A stretch of 64,000 nucleotides of DNA from Poindextera sp963706385 (GCA_963706385.1 OY970153.1:310001-374000); one strand, 5' to 3'. Shown: positions 19,942-29,813, counted from the stretch's first letter. Notes: generated from the letters alone by a model not told the origin. Numbers and translations are program-made.

Positions 19942-20439
19942 ATGAGTTTCGCCGCTCGCATCAACCAGGCCGTCAAGGGCGCCGCCCTGCTGGACTTCGC
20001 CGGCGCCTTCGGTCTGGCCATGCGCTACATGCTGCGGCCCAAGGCCACGGTGATGTATCCATTCGAGCACGGTCCCCAATCGCCCCGCTTCCGCGGCGAG
20101 CACGCCTTGCGCCGCTATCCGAACGGCGAGGAGCGCTGCATCGCGTGCAAGCTGTGCGAAGCCATCTGTCCGGCCCAGGCGATCTACATCGAGGCCGAGC
20201 CACGGGCGGACGGCTCCCGGCGCACGACCCGCTACGACATCGACATGGTCAAATGCATCTACTGCGGCCTGTGCCAGGAGGCCTGCCCGGTGGATGCGAT
20301 CGTCGAGGGACCGAACTGCGAGTATGCAGTCGAAACCCGCGAGGAACTCTACTTTGACAAGCAGCGCCTGTTGGATAACGGCGATCGCTGGGAGCGCGAG
20401 ATCGCGAAGAATCTGGAACTGGACGCGCCCTATCGTTAA
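19942..20439 (+). CDS. nuoI: NADH-quinone oxidoreductase subunit I
   Basis: A 165-residue ferredoxin-like subunit with two 4Fe-4S clusters (N6a and N6b), seen as CIACKLCEAICP and CIYCGLCQEACP. It passes electrons from NuoG to NuoB. The ATG at 19942 has GAGGAG 8 bases upstream; a TTG at 19936 is less likely. It lies 12 bases after nuoH. An 85-base spacer without a visible gene separates it from nuoJ. Confidence 0.96.
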   Translation: MSFAARINQAVKGAALLDFAGAFGLAMRYMLRPKATVMYPFEHGPQSPRFRGEHALRRYPNGEERCIACKLCEAICPAQAIYIEAEPRADGSRRTTRYDIDMVKCIYCGLCQEACPVDAIVEGPNCEYAVETREELYFDKQRLLDNGDRWEREIAKNLELDAPYR

Positions 20440-20524
20440 GAGGGGCGCGACTCGAAATGGGGCTGTCCGTCGCCTGAGGCGGCCGCGCTCTGGGATGTGT
20501 GTGACGAGGGGAGCGTAGGGGCCC

Positions 20525-21139
20525 ATGGCCTTGCAGGCGATCGCCTTCTATGTGCTGGCGACGGTGACTGTGTTGTCCGGACTGCTGGTCGTTCTGGCCA
20601 GGAATCCGGTGCACTCGGTGCTGTTTTTGATCGGCGCCTTCTTCTCGGCGGCGGGCCTTTTCGTGCTGCTCGGCGCGGAGTTTCTGGCCATGCTGCTGGT
20701 CGTGGTCTACGTCGGCGCCGTCGCGGTCCTATTCCTGTTCGTGGTGATGATGCTCGACGTCGATTTCTCGGCGCTCAGGGCCGGTTTCGTGCGTTATCTG
20801 CCGATCGGCGGAGTGGTTGCGCTGGTGCTGATGATCGAGATGATCATGGTCGCCGTCGCGGTGGCCGAGCATGGCGCGGCGGCCGGCGCCAGCTTACGGG
20901 CGGCGCCGGCGGACCTCTCGAACGCCGAGGCGATCGGGCGGGTGCTCTATACAGATTATGTCTATTACTTCCAGGCGGCGGGCCTGGTGCTTCTGGTGGC
21001 GATGATCGGGGCGATCGTGCTGACCCTGCGCCACCGCAAGGGCGTGCGCCGCCAGAGCATCGCCGACCAGGTGGCCCGCACCCCAGCCAGCGGCATGCGC
21101 ATCGTGCAGATCAAGAGCGGCGAGGGCCTGAGCGAATGA
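20525..21139 (+). CDS. nuoJ: NADH-quinone oxidoreductase subunit J
   Basis: A 204-residue membrane subunit (ND6 family) with five predicted helices. The conserved segment is LLGAEFLAMLLVVVYVGAVAVLFLFVVMMLDVD, which contains the pi-bulge helix implicated in proton pumping. It overlaps nuoK by 4 bases (ATGA). Confidence 0.95.
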   Translation: MALQAIAFYVLATVTVLSGLLVVLARNPVHSVLFLIGAFFSAAGLFVLLGAEFLAMLLVVVYVGAVAVLFLFVVMMLDVDFSALRAGFVRYLPIGGVVALVLMIEMIMVAVAVAEHGAAAGASLRAAPADLSNAEAIGRVLYTDYVYYFQAAGLVLLVAMIGAIVLTLRHRKGVRRQSIADQVARTPASGMRIVQIKSGEGLSE

Positions 21140-21444
21140 CCATCGGTCTGGCAAACTACCTCACTGTCGCGGCGGTGCTGTTCACCATCGGGGTGTTCGG
21201 CATCTTCATCAACCGCAAGAACGTCATCGTCATCCTGATGTCGATCGAGCTGATCCTGCTGGCGGTGAACATCAATCTGGTGTCGTTCTCGGTCTATCTG
21301 CACCAGGTGGTCGGCCAGATATTCGCCATGTTCGTGCTGACCGTGGCGGCGGCCGAGGCGGCGGTGGGGTTGGCGATCCTGGTCACCTTCTTCCGCAACC
21401 GCGGCGACATCGCGGTCGACGACGTCAACATGATGAAGGGCTGA
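21136..21444 (+). CDS. nuoK: NADH-quinone oxidoreductase subunit K
   Basis: A 102-residue membrane subunit (ND4L family) with three helices. The buried glutamates expected in proton transfer are visible in LMSIELILLAVNINLV and AAAEAAVGLAILVTFFR. It starts inside the nuoJ stop region and is followed by nuoL after 7 bases. Confidence 0.96.
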   Translation: MTIGLANYLTVAAVLFTIGVFGIFINRKNVIVILMSIELILLAVNINLVSFSVYLHQVVGQIFAMFVLTVAAAEAAVGLAILVTFFRNRGDIAVDDVNMMKG

Positions 21445-21451
21445 GGCGCGC

Positions 21452-23482
21452 ATGACGCCGCAACAGATCGTCTCCGTCCTGGTCCTGGCGCCCCTGCTGG
21501 GCGCGCTGATCGCGGGCCTGTTCGGCCGGCGCATCGGCGATGTCGCCTCGCAAGGCGTGACCACGGGCCTGCTGTTCCTGGCCTGCGCCCTGGCCTGGGT
21601 CAGCTTCGCCGGCGTGATCTGGGGCGACTGGGGGCATTTCACCGTCGAACTCGCTCCGTTCGTCAATGTCGGCAAGTTCCAGTCCGACTGGGCGATCCGC
21701 GTCGACAGCCTTTCGGCGGTGATGCTGGTGGTGGTGACCACGGTCTCGGCCCTGGTTCATCTCTACAGCTGGGGCTACATGGCGGACGACAACTCAAAGC
21801 CGCGGTTCTTCGCCTATCTGTCGTTTTTCACCTTCGCCATGCTGGCGCTGGTCACCGCCGCCGACTTCATGCAGCTGTTCTTCGGCTGGGAAGGGGTGGG
21901 GCTCGCGAGCTACCTCTTGATCGGCTTCTGGTACAAGAAGCCCTCGGCCTCGGCTGCGGCGATCAAGGCTTTCATCGTCAACCGGGTCGGCGACTTCGGC
22001 TTCGCCCTGGGGATCATCACCACCTTCTGGGTGTTCGGCTCGATCCGCTTCGCCGATATCTTTCCAGCCGTCGCGGCCCACGCGGGCCAGATATGGACCT
22101 TCGCCGGCCAATCTTGGGCCGCGGTGGATCTGGCCTGCGCGCTGCTGTTCGTCGGCGCCATGGGCAAGTCGGCCCAGTTCTTCCTGCACACGTGGCTGCC
22201 GGACGCGATGGAGGGCCCGACCCCAGTCTCGGCCCTGATCCACGCCGCGACCATGGTCACCGCCGGCGTTTACATGGTCTGCCTGCTCTCGCCGATGTAC
22301 GAGTATGCGCCGGTGGCCAAACAGATCGTCACCGTGGTCGGCGCGGTCACCGCCCTGTTCGCCGCCACGGTCGGCCTGGCCCAGAACGACATCAAGCGGG
22401 TGATCGCCTATTCGACCTGCTCGCAGCTCGGCTACATGTTCATCGCCGCCGGGGTGGGCGCCTATCAGGGCGCGATGTTCCACCTGTTCACCCACGCCTT
22501 CTTTAAGGCCCTGCTGTTCCTGGGCGCCGGCAGCGTGATCCTCGGCATGCACCACGAGCAGGACATGCGGAAGATGGGCGGCCTCTGGCGCTTCTTGCCG
22601 GTCACCTACGCGGTGATGCTGATCGGGACCATCGCCATCACCGGCGTCGGCCTGCCGGGCGTCGAGCTGGGCTTCGCCGGCTTCTATTCCAAGGATGCGA
22701 TCATCGATGCGGCCTACGCCGCCAGCGCCAACGGCGGGGTAGGCGCTTTCGCCTTCGTCATCGGCGTGCTCGCGGCAGGCCTGACCTCGTTCTACTCCTG
22801 GCGGCTGATCTTCATGACCTTCCATGGCCACGCCAAATGGGGCGCGCAGGCCGCCCATGGCCACGGCGACCACGCCCATGCCCATGACGCGCACGGCCAC
22901 GACGACCACGGTTTCACCCCGCACGAGAGTTCCTGGGTGATGCTGGCGCCGCTGGCGGCGCTGGCGCTTGGGGCGATCTTCGCCGGCCGCCTCTTCGTCG
23001 AACAGTTCGTCGGCGAGGGCCGGGCCGAGTTCTGGCGCGGATCGATCTTCAACGCCGCCTCCAACCATGTGCTGGATCACGCCCACGCGCTGCCGGCCTG
23101 GGTGGTCTGGGCGCCGCTGATCGTGACCGCCATCGGCTTCGTCGCCGCCTGGTACGTCTACATCGCCAAGGAAGGCCTGGGCGCTGCGATCGCCGCCCGC
23201 CGCGGCCCGATCTGGACCTTCCTCTACAACAAGTGGTTCTTCGACGAACTCTACGACGCGACCTTCGTGCGCGGGGCCAAGGCGCTGGGCGACTTCTTCT
23301 GGAAGGTCGGGGACGTGCGGGTGATCGACGGCCTCGGCCCCGACGGCGTGGCCGCGGTCTCCGCCGCGATCGGCCGGCGGGCGGGCAAGATGCAGTCCGG
23401 CTACGTCTACCATTACGCCTTCGTCATGCTCCTGGGGGTCGCGGGGCTGCTCAGCTACGCCCTCTACGCCTGGTCGAATTGA
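21452..23482 (+). CDS. nuoL: NADH-quinone oxidoreductase subunit L
   Basis: A 676-residue antiporter-like proton-pumping subunit (ND5 family) at the distal end of the membrane arm, with about 16 helices. Key residues are the glutamate in FFGWEGVGLASYLLIG and the lysine region in FLHTWLPDAMEGPTPVSALIHAATMV. A loop around residues 464-490 is a histidine/aspartate cluster (HGHGDHAHAHDAHGHDDHG) just before a late helix. The gene lies 13 bases before nuoM. Confidence 0.96.
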   Translation: MTPQQIVSVLVLAPLLGALIAGLFGRRIGDVASQGVTTGLLFLACALAWVSFAGVIWGDWGHFTVELAPFVNVGKFQSDWAIRVDSLSAVMLVVVTTVSALVHLYSWGYMADDNSKPRFFAYLSFFTFAMLALVTAADFMQLFFGWEGVGLASYLLIGFWYKKPSASAAAIKAFIVNRVGDFGFALGIITTFWVFGSIRFADIFPAVAAHAGQIWTFAGQSWAAVDLACALLFVGAMGKSAQFFLHTWLPDAMEGPTPVSALIHAATMVTAGVYMVCLLSPMYEYAPVAKQIVTVVGAVTALFAATVGLAQNDIKRVIAYSTCSQLGYMFIAAGVGAYQGAMFHLFTHAFFKALLFLGAGSVILGMHHEQDMRKMGGLWRFLPVTYAVMLIGTIAITGVGLPGVELGFAGFYSKDAIIDAAYAASANGGVGAFAFVIGVLAAGLTSFYSWRLIFMTFHGHAKWGAQAAHGHGDHAHAHDAHGHDDHGFTPHESSWVMLAPLAALALGAIFAGRLFVEQFVGEGRAEFWRGSIFNAASNHVLDHAHALPAWVVWAPLIVTAIGFVAAWYVYIAKEGLGAAIAARRGPIWTFLYNKWFFDELYDATFVRGAKALGDFFWKVGDVRVIDGLGPDGVAAVSAAIGRRAGKMQSGYVYHYAFVMLLGVAGLLSYALYAWSN

Positions 23483-23495
23483 GGGGGATCAGCGC

Positions 23496-24983
23496 ATGAC
23501 CGGCATCCTCTCCCTCACCATCTTCTCGCCGCTCGTCGGCGTCGCGGCGATCCTCTTGCTGCGCGCCTTCGCCAGCCCCGCCCAGAAGGCCCAGACCGAC
23601 AACGCGGCCAAGTGGATCGCGCTGGTCACCACGCTGGCGACCCTGGCGCTCTCGGTGCTGCTGGTGATCCAGTTCGACCAGCGCCAGTCCGGTTTCCAGT
23701 TCGTCGAGGACTTCAACTGGTTCGCGGGCATCCACTACCGCATGGGCGTCGACGGCATTTCGGTGCTATTCGTGCTTCTGACCGCGTTCCTTTTGCCGCT
23801 GTGCATCGCCGCCAGCTGGACCACGATCGAGAACCGGGTGCTCGAGTACATGGTCGCCTTCCTCGTCCTCGAGGTGCTGGTGATCGGGGTGTTCTGCGCC
23901 CTGGATCTGATCGTTTTTTACCTGTTCTTCGAGGGTCAGCTGGTTCCGATGTTCCTGATCATCGGGGTCTGGGGTGGGAAGAACCGGGTCTATGCGGCCT
24001 ATAAATTCTTTCTCTACACGCTTCTAGGCTCGGTTCTGATGCTGGCGGCCATCCTGGCCATGGTCAGCATCGCCAAGACCACCTCGATCCCCGCGCTTCT
24101 GACCTACCATTTCGACCCCAGGCTCCAGCGCCTGCTCTGGCTGGCCTTTTTCGCCTCGTTCGCGGTCAAGATGCCGATGTGGCCGGTGCATACCTGGCTA
24201 CCCGACGCTCACGTCGAAGCGCCGACCGCCGGCTCGGTGATCCTGGCCGGCATCCTTCTGAAGATGGGTGGGTACGGCTTCTTGCGCTTCTCGCTGCCGA
24301 TGTTCCCGGACGCCAGCCGCTATTTCACCCCGCTGGTCTTCACCCTGTCGGTGATCGCCATCATCTACACTTCGCTGGTCGCGTTCCGGCAGGTCGACAT
24401 CAAGAAGCTGATCGCCTATTCGTCGGTGGCCCACATGGGCTTCGTGACCATGGGCATCTTCTCCGGCAACGCCCAGGGCGTGCAGGGGGCGATCTTCCAG
24501 ATGCTGAGCCATGGGGTGATCTCCGGCGCGCTCTTCCTCTGCGTCGGTGTGGTCTACGACCGCATGCACACCCGCGAGATCGCCTTTTATGGCGGGCTGA
24601 CCGAGCGCATGCCCTGGTACGCGGCGACCTTCATGCTGTTCACCATGGGTAACGTTGGCCTGCCGGGCACCTCGGGCTTCGTCGGCGAGATACTGACCAT
24701 GACCGGCGCCTATCACGCCTCGACTTGGACGGTGCTGTTCGCCGCTTCCGGGGTGGTCCTATCGGCCGCCTATGCGCTGACGCTCTACAGGCGGGTGATG
24801 TTCGGCGAGATCACCAATCCCAAGCTGATGGCGATCGCCGATTTGAACTGGCGCGAGGTGGCGATCTTCGCGCCGCTGATCGTCGGCACCCTATGGCTGG
24901 GACTGCAACCGGGCGCGGTGTTCAATCTGACCGCCGCTTCAGTCGACCGGCTGGTCGACGCCTACAAGCTCATCGGCGGGTGA
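23496..24983 (+). CDS. nuoM: NADH-quinone oxidoreductase subunit M
   Basis: A 495-residue antiporter-like proton-pumping subunit (ND4 family) with about 14 helices. The conserved glutamate lies in FYLFFEGQLVPMFLIIGVWGG, and the signature MWPVHTWLPDAHVEAPTAGSVILAGILLKMG is present. It is in line with nuoL and nuoN, with an 8-base gap to the latter. Confidence 0.96.
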   Translation: MTGILSLTIFSPLVGVAAILLLRAFASPAQKAQTDNAAKWIALVTTLATLALSVLLVIQFDQRQSGFQFVEDFNWFAGIHYRMGVDGISVLFVLLTAFLLPLCIAASWTTIENRVLEYMVAFLVLEVLVIGVFCALDLIVFYLFFEGQLVPMFLIIGVWGGKNRVYAAYKFFLYTLLGSVLMLAAILAMVSIAKTTSIPALLTYHFDPRLQRLLWLAFFASFAVKMPMWPVHTWLPDAHVEAPTAGSVILAGILLKMGGYGFLRFSLPMFPDASRYFTPLVFTLSVIAIIYTSLVAFRQVDIKKLIAYSSVAHMGFVTMGIFSGNAQGVQGAIFQMLSHGVISGALFLCVGVVYDRMHTREIAFYGGLTERMPWYAATFMLFTMGNVGLPGTSGFVGEILTMTGAYHASTWTVLFAASGVVLSAAYALTLYRRVMFGEITNPKLMAIADLNWREVAIFAPLIVGTLWLGLQPGAVFNLTAASVDRLVDAYKLIGG

Positions 24984-24990
24984 GGGGACG

Positions 24991-26454
24991 ATGACCTTTT
25001 ACGGCGCACTGCAGGTCGCCCTGCCCGAGGTCTTTCTGGCCGCCTCGGTCCTGGTCCTGCTCGTCCTGGGCGCGGTGAGCGCCGCGCGCGGCGCGCTCTG
25101 GGTCTCGATCCTCTCGGGAATCGCCCTGCTGGTCGCCGCGGGCCTGGCGGCCGTCGGGCCGCTCGGTTCGGCCTTCGGCGGCGGGCTGGTGGCGGACCAA
25201 GCTTCAAGCTTCGCCAAGGTGGCGATCTACGCCATGAGCGCGGTCGCCGTGCTGCTGGGCGCCGGCTGGCTCGACCGGCTGAAGGCGCGGCAGTTCGAGT
25301 ATCCGATTCTGGTGCTGCTGGCCGCCATCGGCATGGGTATGATGGTCTCCGCGGGCGACCTGATTTCGCTCTACGTCGGGGTCGAACTGCAGTCGCTGGC
25401 GCTCTACGTGCTGGCCGCCTTCCGCCGCGACGACGCCAAGGCCTCCGAGGCGGGATTGAAGTATTTCGTTCTTGGCGCCCTGTCCTCGGGCCTGCTGCTC
25501 TATGGCGCCTCGCTGATCTACGGTTTCGCCGGTTCGGTGAAGTTCGCCGACATCGCGCTGGCGGCGCATGCCGGGGCGAACAACGGCGTGCTGTTCGGCC
25601 TAGTGTTCCTGATCTGTGGCTTGGCGTTCAAGGTCTCGGCCGCGCCGTTTCACATGTGGACTCCGGACGTCTATGAGGGCGCGCCGACCCCGGTGGTGGC
25701 CTTCTTCGCCGCCGCGCCCAAGTTCGCGGCCATGGTGCTGTTCGCGCGGGCCCTGGGCGACGCCTTCCCTGGCGCCGCTGATCAGTGGCGCCAGGTGGTG
25801 ATCATTGTCGCCGTCGCCTCGATGCTGTTGGGGGCCTTCGCCGGCCTGGTGCAGAAAAACCTCAAGCGGCTCTGGGCCTATTCCTCGATCGCCAACGTCG
25901 GCTACGCCCTGGTGGGCCTCGCCGCGGGTACCCGCGAGGGCTACCAGTCGATGCTGGTGTTCATGGTCCTCTACATGATCGACGTGACCGGTTTCTTCGC
26001 CTGCCTGACCGCGCTCAGCCGCGGCGGCAAGCCGATGGAGACCATGGACGACATGGCCGGCCTGATGCGCGAGCGGCCCGGCATGGCGCTGGCGATGACC
26101 GCCTTCGCCGTCTCGGCCATCGGTTTTCCGCCGTTCTCCGGCTTCTGGGCCAAGTTCTACGTGTTCAAGGCGATCCTGGCGGCGGGCTACGTCAGCCACG
26201 CCATGCCCCAGGGCCTAGCCGCCTCGGTCGCGGTGATCGGTCTGGTCTCCAGCGTGGTGGCCGCCTTCTACTATCTGCGCCTGGTCAAGGTGATGTGGTT
26301 CGATCCCGCGCCCGGGAAGGTCGACCCCGCTCCGGCCGACGCCAAGGGGATCGCCTATGCCGCGGCGCTGTTCAGCTTTCCGGTGGTGCTGGTGGCGCTG
26401 ATTTTCCTCGATCCCCTGGCCAGCCTTGCGGCCTCGGCTTTCGGTCTGGGCTGA
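24991..26454 (+). CDS. nuoN: NADH-quinone oxidoreductase subunit N
   Basis: A 487-residue antiporter-like proton-pumping subunit (ND2 family), the last nuo gene. The conserved glutamate lies in LYVGVELQSLALYVLAAF, and the lysine segment is FKVSAAPFHMWTPDVYEGAPTPVVAF. The next gene (birA) starts within about 15 bases, so the operon probably continues into coenzyme genes, as in many alphaproteobacteria. Confidence 0.96.
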   Translation: MTFYGALQVALPEVFLAASVLVLLVLGAVSAARGALWVSILSGIALLVAAGLAAVGPLGSAFGGGLVADQASSFAKVAIYAMSAVAVLLGAGWLDRLKARQFEYPILVLLAAIGMGMMVSAGDLISLYVGVELQSLALYVLAAFRRDDAKASEAGLKYFVLGALSSGLLLYGASLIYGFAGSVKFADIALAAHAGANNGVLFGLVFLICGLAFKVSAAPFHMWTPDVYEGAPTPVVAFFAAAPKFAAMVLFARALGDAFPGAADQWRQVVIIVAVASMLLGAFAGLVQKNLKRLWAYSSIANVGYALVGLAAGTREGYQSMLVFMVLYMIDVTGFFACLTALSRGGKPMETMDDMAGLMRERPGMALAMTAFAVSAIGFPPFSGFWAKFYVFKAILAAGYVSHAMPQGLAASVAVIGLVSSVVAAFYYLRLVKVMWFDPAPGKVDPAPADAKGIAYAAALFSFPVVLVALIFLDPLASLAASAFGLG

Positions 26455-26468
26455 AGCGCCCCATATCC

Positions 26469-27242
26469 TTGGCAGACTTCTCCCAGCCTCTGGCCACGCC
26501 GACGACCCAGATTCCCGTTCTCGCGTTCGAAGAGATCAATTCCACCAACGCCGAGGCCCGCCGACGCGCCGAGGCCGGCGAGGCCGGCCCCCTTTGGATC
26601 ACGGCGCTACGCCAGAGCGCGGGGCGCGGCCGGCGCGGGCGAAGCTGGGACACCGGAACCGGCAACCTCGCCGCGACGCTGCTGATGACCACCGATCTCG
26701 CGCCGGCCGAGGCTGCCCAGATATCCTTTGTCGCGGCCCTGGCCGTGGCCGACCTGGCGCGAAGCTTTCTGCCAGCCGACCTAGTGCGGCTGAAGTGGCC
26801 CAACGACCTGATGATCGGCGCTCGAAAGGCGGCGGGCATCCTGGTCGAGTCCGGCCGACGGCCCGACGGGCGGCTGTGGCTGGCGGCCGGCATCGGGGTC
26901 AACCTTGCCCATGCGCCTGACGACGTCGAACGGCCGGCGACCAGTTTCGCCGCCCATCTGGGCGAGGCGCAGCCACCGACGCCGCTGGAAGCGCTGAGCC
27001 GGCTGTCCGAGACCTTCGCCGGCTGGCTGGACGCCTGGACCGCCCGCGGCTTCGCCGCCATCGCCGAGGCCTGGACCGTGCGCGCCCAGGGCCTGGGCCG
27101 GTCCTGCGTCGCGCAGCTGGGCGGCGAGACCGTCGAGGGGGTGGCCGAGGGCCTGGATGTCGACGGCGCGCTTCGGCTGCGCTTGGCGGACGGCGCGATC
27201 AGGCGCATTACCGCCGGCGATGTTTTTTTCGAAGGGGCCTGA
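26469..27242 (+). CDS. birA: Biotin--[acetyl-CoA-carboxylase] ligase
   Basis: A biotin protein ligase of about 257 residues that activates biotin as biotinyl-AMP and attaches it to carboxylase carrier proteins. Visible motifs are EINSTNAEARRRA, the biotinyl-AMP loop SAGRGRRGRSW, and the active-site KWPNDLMIGARKAAGILVE. There is no N-terminal helix-turn-helix, so it is a monofunctional enzyme and not the BirA repressor type. No ATG is available at the front; I placed the start at a TTG (26469), 15 bases after nuoN, with moderate confidence. Confidence 0.88.
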   Translation: MADFSQPLATPTTQIPVLAFEEINSTNAEARRRAEAGEAGPLWITALRQSAGRGRRGRSWDTGTGNLAATLLMTTDLAPAEAAQISFVAALAVADLARSFLPADLVRLKWPNDLMIGARKAAGILVESGRRPDGRLWLAAGIGVNLAHAPDDVERPATSFAAHLGEAQPPTPLEALSRLSETFAGWLDAWTARGFAAIAEAWTVRAQGLGRSCVAQLGGETVEGVAEGLDVDGALRLRLADGAIRRITAGDVFFEGA

Positions 27243-27245
27243 GAG

Positions 27246-28028
27246 ATGCTGCTGGCGATCGAACAGGGCAACACCAACACCCTCTACGCCGTGCATGACG
27301 GCAAGGAGTGGATCGCCCAGTGGCGCACCGCCACCGATTCCATGCGCACCGCCGACGAGTATGCGGTCTGGCTGCACCAGCTTCTGGAGATGCAGCATCT
27401 CAAGCTGACGGATCTGCACGCCTGCATCATTTCCAGCGTGGTTCCCCAGTCGATCTTCAACCTGCGCAACCTTTCGCGCCGCTACCTGCACATCGAGCCC
27501 CTGGTGATCGGTGAGAACGCCGAACTGGGCATCGAGGTCAGGATCGACAAGCCATCCGAGGCGGGCGCCGACCGGCTGGTCAACGCCATCGGCGCCCACG
27601 TCGCCTATCCCGGCGCCCTGATCGTGGTGGACAGCGGCACGGCGACCAATTTCGACATCGTCGCGCCCGACGGCGCTTTCGAGGGCGGCGCCATCGCGCC
27701 GGGCATCAACCTTTCCATGCAGGCGCTTCACACCGCCGCCGCGCGGCTGCCGCGCATCGCCATTCGCAAGCCCGATCGCGTGATCGGCAAGGACACCGTC
27801 GGCGCGATGCAATCAGGCATTTTCTGGGGCTACGTCGCCCTGATCGAAGGCCTGATCGATCGCATCAAGGGCGAGTACGGGGCGCCGATGACCGTGATCG
27901 CCACCGGCGGGGTCGCCTCGCTGTTCGCGGGGGCGACGCCGAAGATCGACGTGTTCGACCACGACTTAACCATCCGTGGCATGCTGGAGGTGTTCCGGCG
28001 CAACACCCCCGTGGTCAATCCAGCATGA
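27246..28028 (+). CDS. coaX: Type III pantothenate kinase
   Basis: A 260-residue ASKHA-fold kinase that phosphorylates pantothenate in the first step of coenzyme A synthesis. The phosphate-binding EQGNTNTLY begins at residue 6, where many CoaX proteins have Asp rather than Glu. GADRLVNAIGA and VDSGTATNFDIVA supply the other acidic active-site residues. It starts 3 bases after birA and overlaps rnj by 4 bases. Confidence 0.93.
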   Translation: MLLAIEQGNTNTLYAVHDGKEWIAQWRTATDSMRTADEYAVWLHQLLEMQHLKLTDLHACIISSVVPQSIFNLRNLSRRYLHIEPLVIGENAELGIEVRIDKPSEAGADRLVNAIGAHVAYPGALIVVDSGTATNFDIVAPDGAFEGGAIAPGINLSMQALHTAAARLPRIAIRKPDRVIGKDTVGAMQSGIFWGYVALIEGLIDRIKGEYGAPMTVIATGGVASLFAGATPKIDVFDHDLTIRGMLEVFRRNTPVVNPA

Positions 28029-29704
28029 ACGCGCGCCCTGGCGACGAACTGGTCTTCCTGCCGCTCGGCGGGTCGAACGAGATCGGGATGAACTTCAACT
28101 GCTATGGCTATGGCCCGCCGGACGAGCGCAAGTGGATCATCGTCGATGTGGGGGTGACCTTCGGCGACCAGACCACGCCCGGCGTCGACATCATCCTGCC
28201 GGACCCGGCGTTCATGGAGCAACACGCCGAGGATATCCTGGGCATCGTGTTGACCCACGCCCACGAGGACCATATCGGCGCGATGGGCTGGCTGTGGCCC
28301 AGGCTGCGCGCGCCGATCTATGCGACACCCTTCACCGCCTTTCTGCTGCGCGAGAAGATGCGCGAGCGCGGCTGCCTGGGTGAGGCCGACATCACCGAGG
28401 TTCCGCTTGGCGGCGCCATCACCATCGGCCCGTTCGAGATCGGCCTGATCACCTTGACCCACTCGATTCCAGAGCCGAACGGGCTTTCGATCAGGACACC
28501 GCTGGGGGTTGTGCTGCACACCGGCGACTGGAAGATCGATCCGAACCCGATCCTGGGCGCGGTGACCGATCAGGACGCCATCCGCCGGCTGGGCGACGAG
28601 GGCGTGTTGGCCATGATCTGCGATTCGACCAACGTCTTCGTCGACGGCGAGGCCGGCTCCGAAGCCGACGTGCGCGAACGGATGAACGCCCTAGTCGCCA
28701 CGCTGAAGGGCAGGGTGGCAGTCGCCTGCTTCGCCTCCAACGTCGCGCGCATGCACACCGCCATCCATGCGGCCCAGGCCAATGGCCGCCAGGTATGTCT
28801 AGTGGGCCGCTCGATGCTGCGGATGGCCGCGGCGGCGGCCTCGGTGGGCCTGTTCAAGGACGTCGCGCCCTTCGTCACCGAACAGGTCGCGGCCAGCCTG
28901 CCGCACGACAGGGTGCTGTACCTGTGCACCGGCAGCCAGGGCGAGCCGCGCGCGGCCCTGGCCCGAATCGCCGACGGCGCGCACCCGCACGTGCGGCTGG
29001 GCCCGGGCGATCACTGCGTGTTCTCCTCGCGGGTGATCCCAGGCAACGAGGTGCCAATCCGCAACCTGCAGAACCGGCTCGCCGACCGGGGCGTGCGGCT
29101 CTACACTGACCGCGACCATCCGGGCATCCACGTCTCCGGCCACCCCTGCCGGGACGAGCTGAAGGCGATGTACCAGTGGGCGCGGCCCAGGATCGCCATC
29201 CCGACCCACGGCGAGCGGCGGCATCTGCTGGAGCACGCGGCGCTCGCGCGCGACCTACAGGTGACCGAGACCGTCGCCCCGCGCAACGGCGACATGGTCC
29301 GCCTGGCGCCCGGCCGGGCCGAGATCATCGACGAGGTTGCGTCGGGCCGGCTCTATGTCGACGGCGGCATGTTGACCACCGAGGACGGCGAGGCGCTGCG
29401 TGAGCGGCGGCACATGGCCCACAGCGGGGTGCTGAGCGTTTCGGTGGTGCTGGATGGCCGCGGCCGCATCGTCTCCGGCCCCCAGGTGCGCGGCGTCGGC
29501 CTGCCGAGCGACGAGGACTATCCGCTGGGCGAGATGCTGGACGATCTGGCCCGCGTCGCCGAGGAGACGGTGCAAAGGCTGGGCGGCGATGACCTGCAGG
29601 ACGACGAGGCGGTTGAACAGGCGCTGATGCGGTCGATCAAGAAGGCCTCGCAACGCGTCTGGGGCCGCCGCCCGATCGTCGAGGCGACGGTCATGAGGGT
29701 TTAA
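28025..29704 (+). CDS. rnj: Ribonuclease J
   Basis: A 559-residue metallo-beta-lactamase/beta-CASP nuclease with 5'-to-3' exo- and endonuclease activity in RNA maturation and decay. The zinc motif HxHxDH is H78-A-H80-E-D82-H83 (THAHEDHIGA). Later metal ligands are in LTHSIPEPNGL and HTGDWKID, and beta-CASP motifs are in STNVFVDGEAGSEADVR and HVSGHPCRDELK. It overlaps coaX by 4 bases and is the likely end of the long nuo-birA-coaX transcript. Confidence 0.93.
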   Translation: MNARPGDELVFLPLGGSNEIGMNFNCYGYGPPDERKWIIVDVGVTFGDQTTPGVDIILPDPAFMEQHAEDILGIVLTHAHEDHIGAMGWLWPRLRAPIYATPFTAFLLREKMRERGCLGEADITEVPLGGAITIGPFEIGLITLTHSIPEPNGLSIRTPLGVVLHTGDWKIDPNPILGAVTDQDAIRRLGDEGVLAMICDSTNVFVDGEAGSEADVRERMNALVATLKGRVAVACFASNVARMHTAIHAAQANGRQVCLVGRSMLRMAAAAASVGLFKDVAPFVTEQVAASLPHDRVLYLCTGSQGEPRAALARIADGAHPHVRLGPGDHCVFSSRVIPGNEVPIRNLQNRLADRGVRLYTDRDHPGIHVSGHPCRDELKAMYQWARPRIAIPTHGERRHLLEHAALARDLQVTETVAPRNGDMVRLAPGRAEIIDEVASGRLYVDGGMLTTEDGEALRERRHMAHSGVLSVSVVLDGRGRIVSGPQVRGVGLPSDEDYPLGEMLDDLARVAEETVQRLGGDDLQDDEAVEQALMRSIKKASQRVWGRRPIVEATVMRV

Positions 29705-29730
29705 GGCGGCCGGTTGCGGCGGCGCTCGCG

Positions 29731-29754
29731 GGCCGTCCGCGCCGTCGGCCTTTT
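29731..29754 (+). terminator. Possible terminator after rnj
   Basis: GGCCG (29731-29735) and CGGCC (29746-29750) can pair around a 10-base loop and are followed by TTTT. The stem is short, so termination efficiency is uncertain. It sits 26 bases past the RNase J stop codon and before mce. Confidence 0.4.
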
Positions 29755-29813
29755 GCGGCGCCGGGCGGCGGTGTAAGTCAGCCTCCAGGTCCAATCCTAG
29801 GAGGCGAGGCCCC

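Noticed and set aside
21794..23413. Long open frame on the minus strand opposite nuoL (and similar ones opposite other nuo genes, lon, dnaE and hrpB)
   Set aside because: In high-GC DNA antisense frames stay open by chance. These have His/Arg/Gln-rich, low-complexity translations with no domain and lie fully inside strongly conserved genes.
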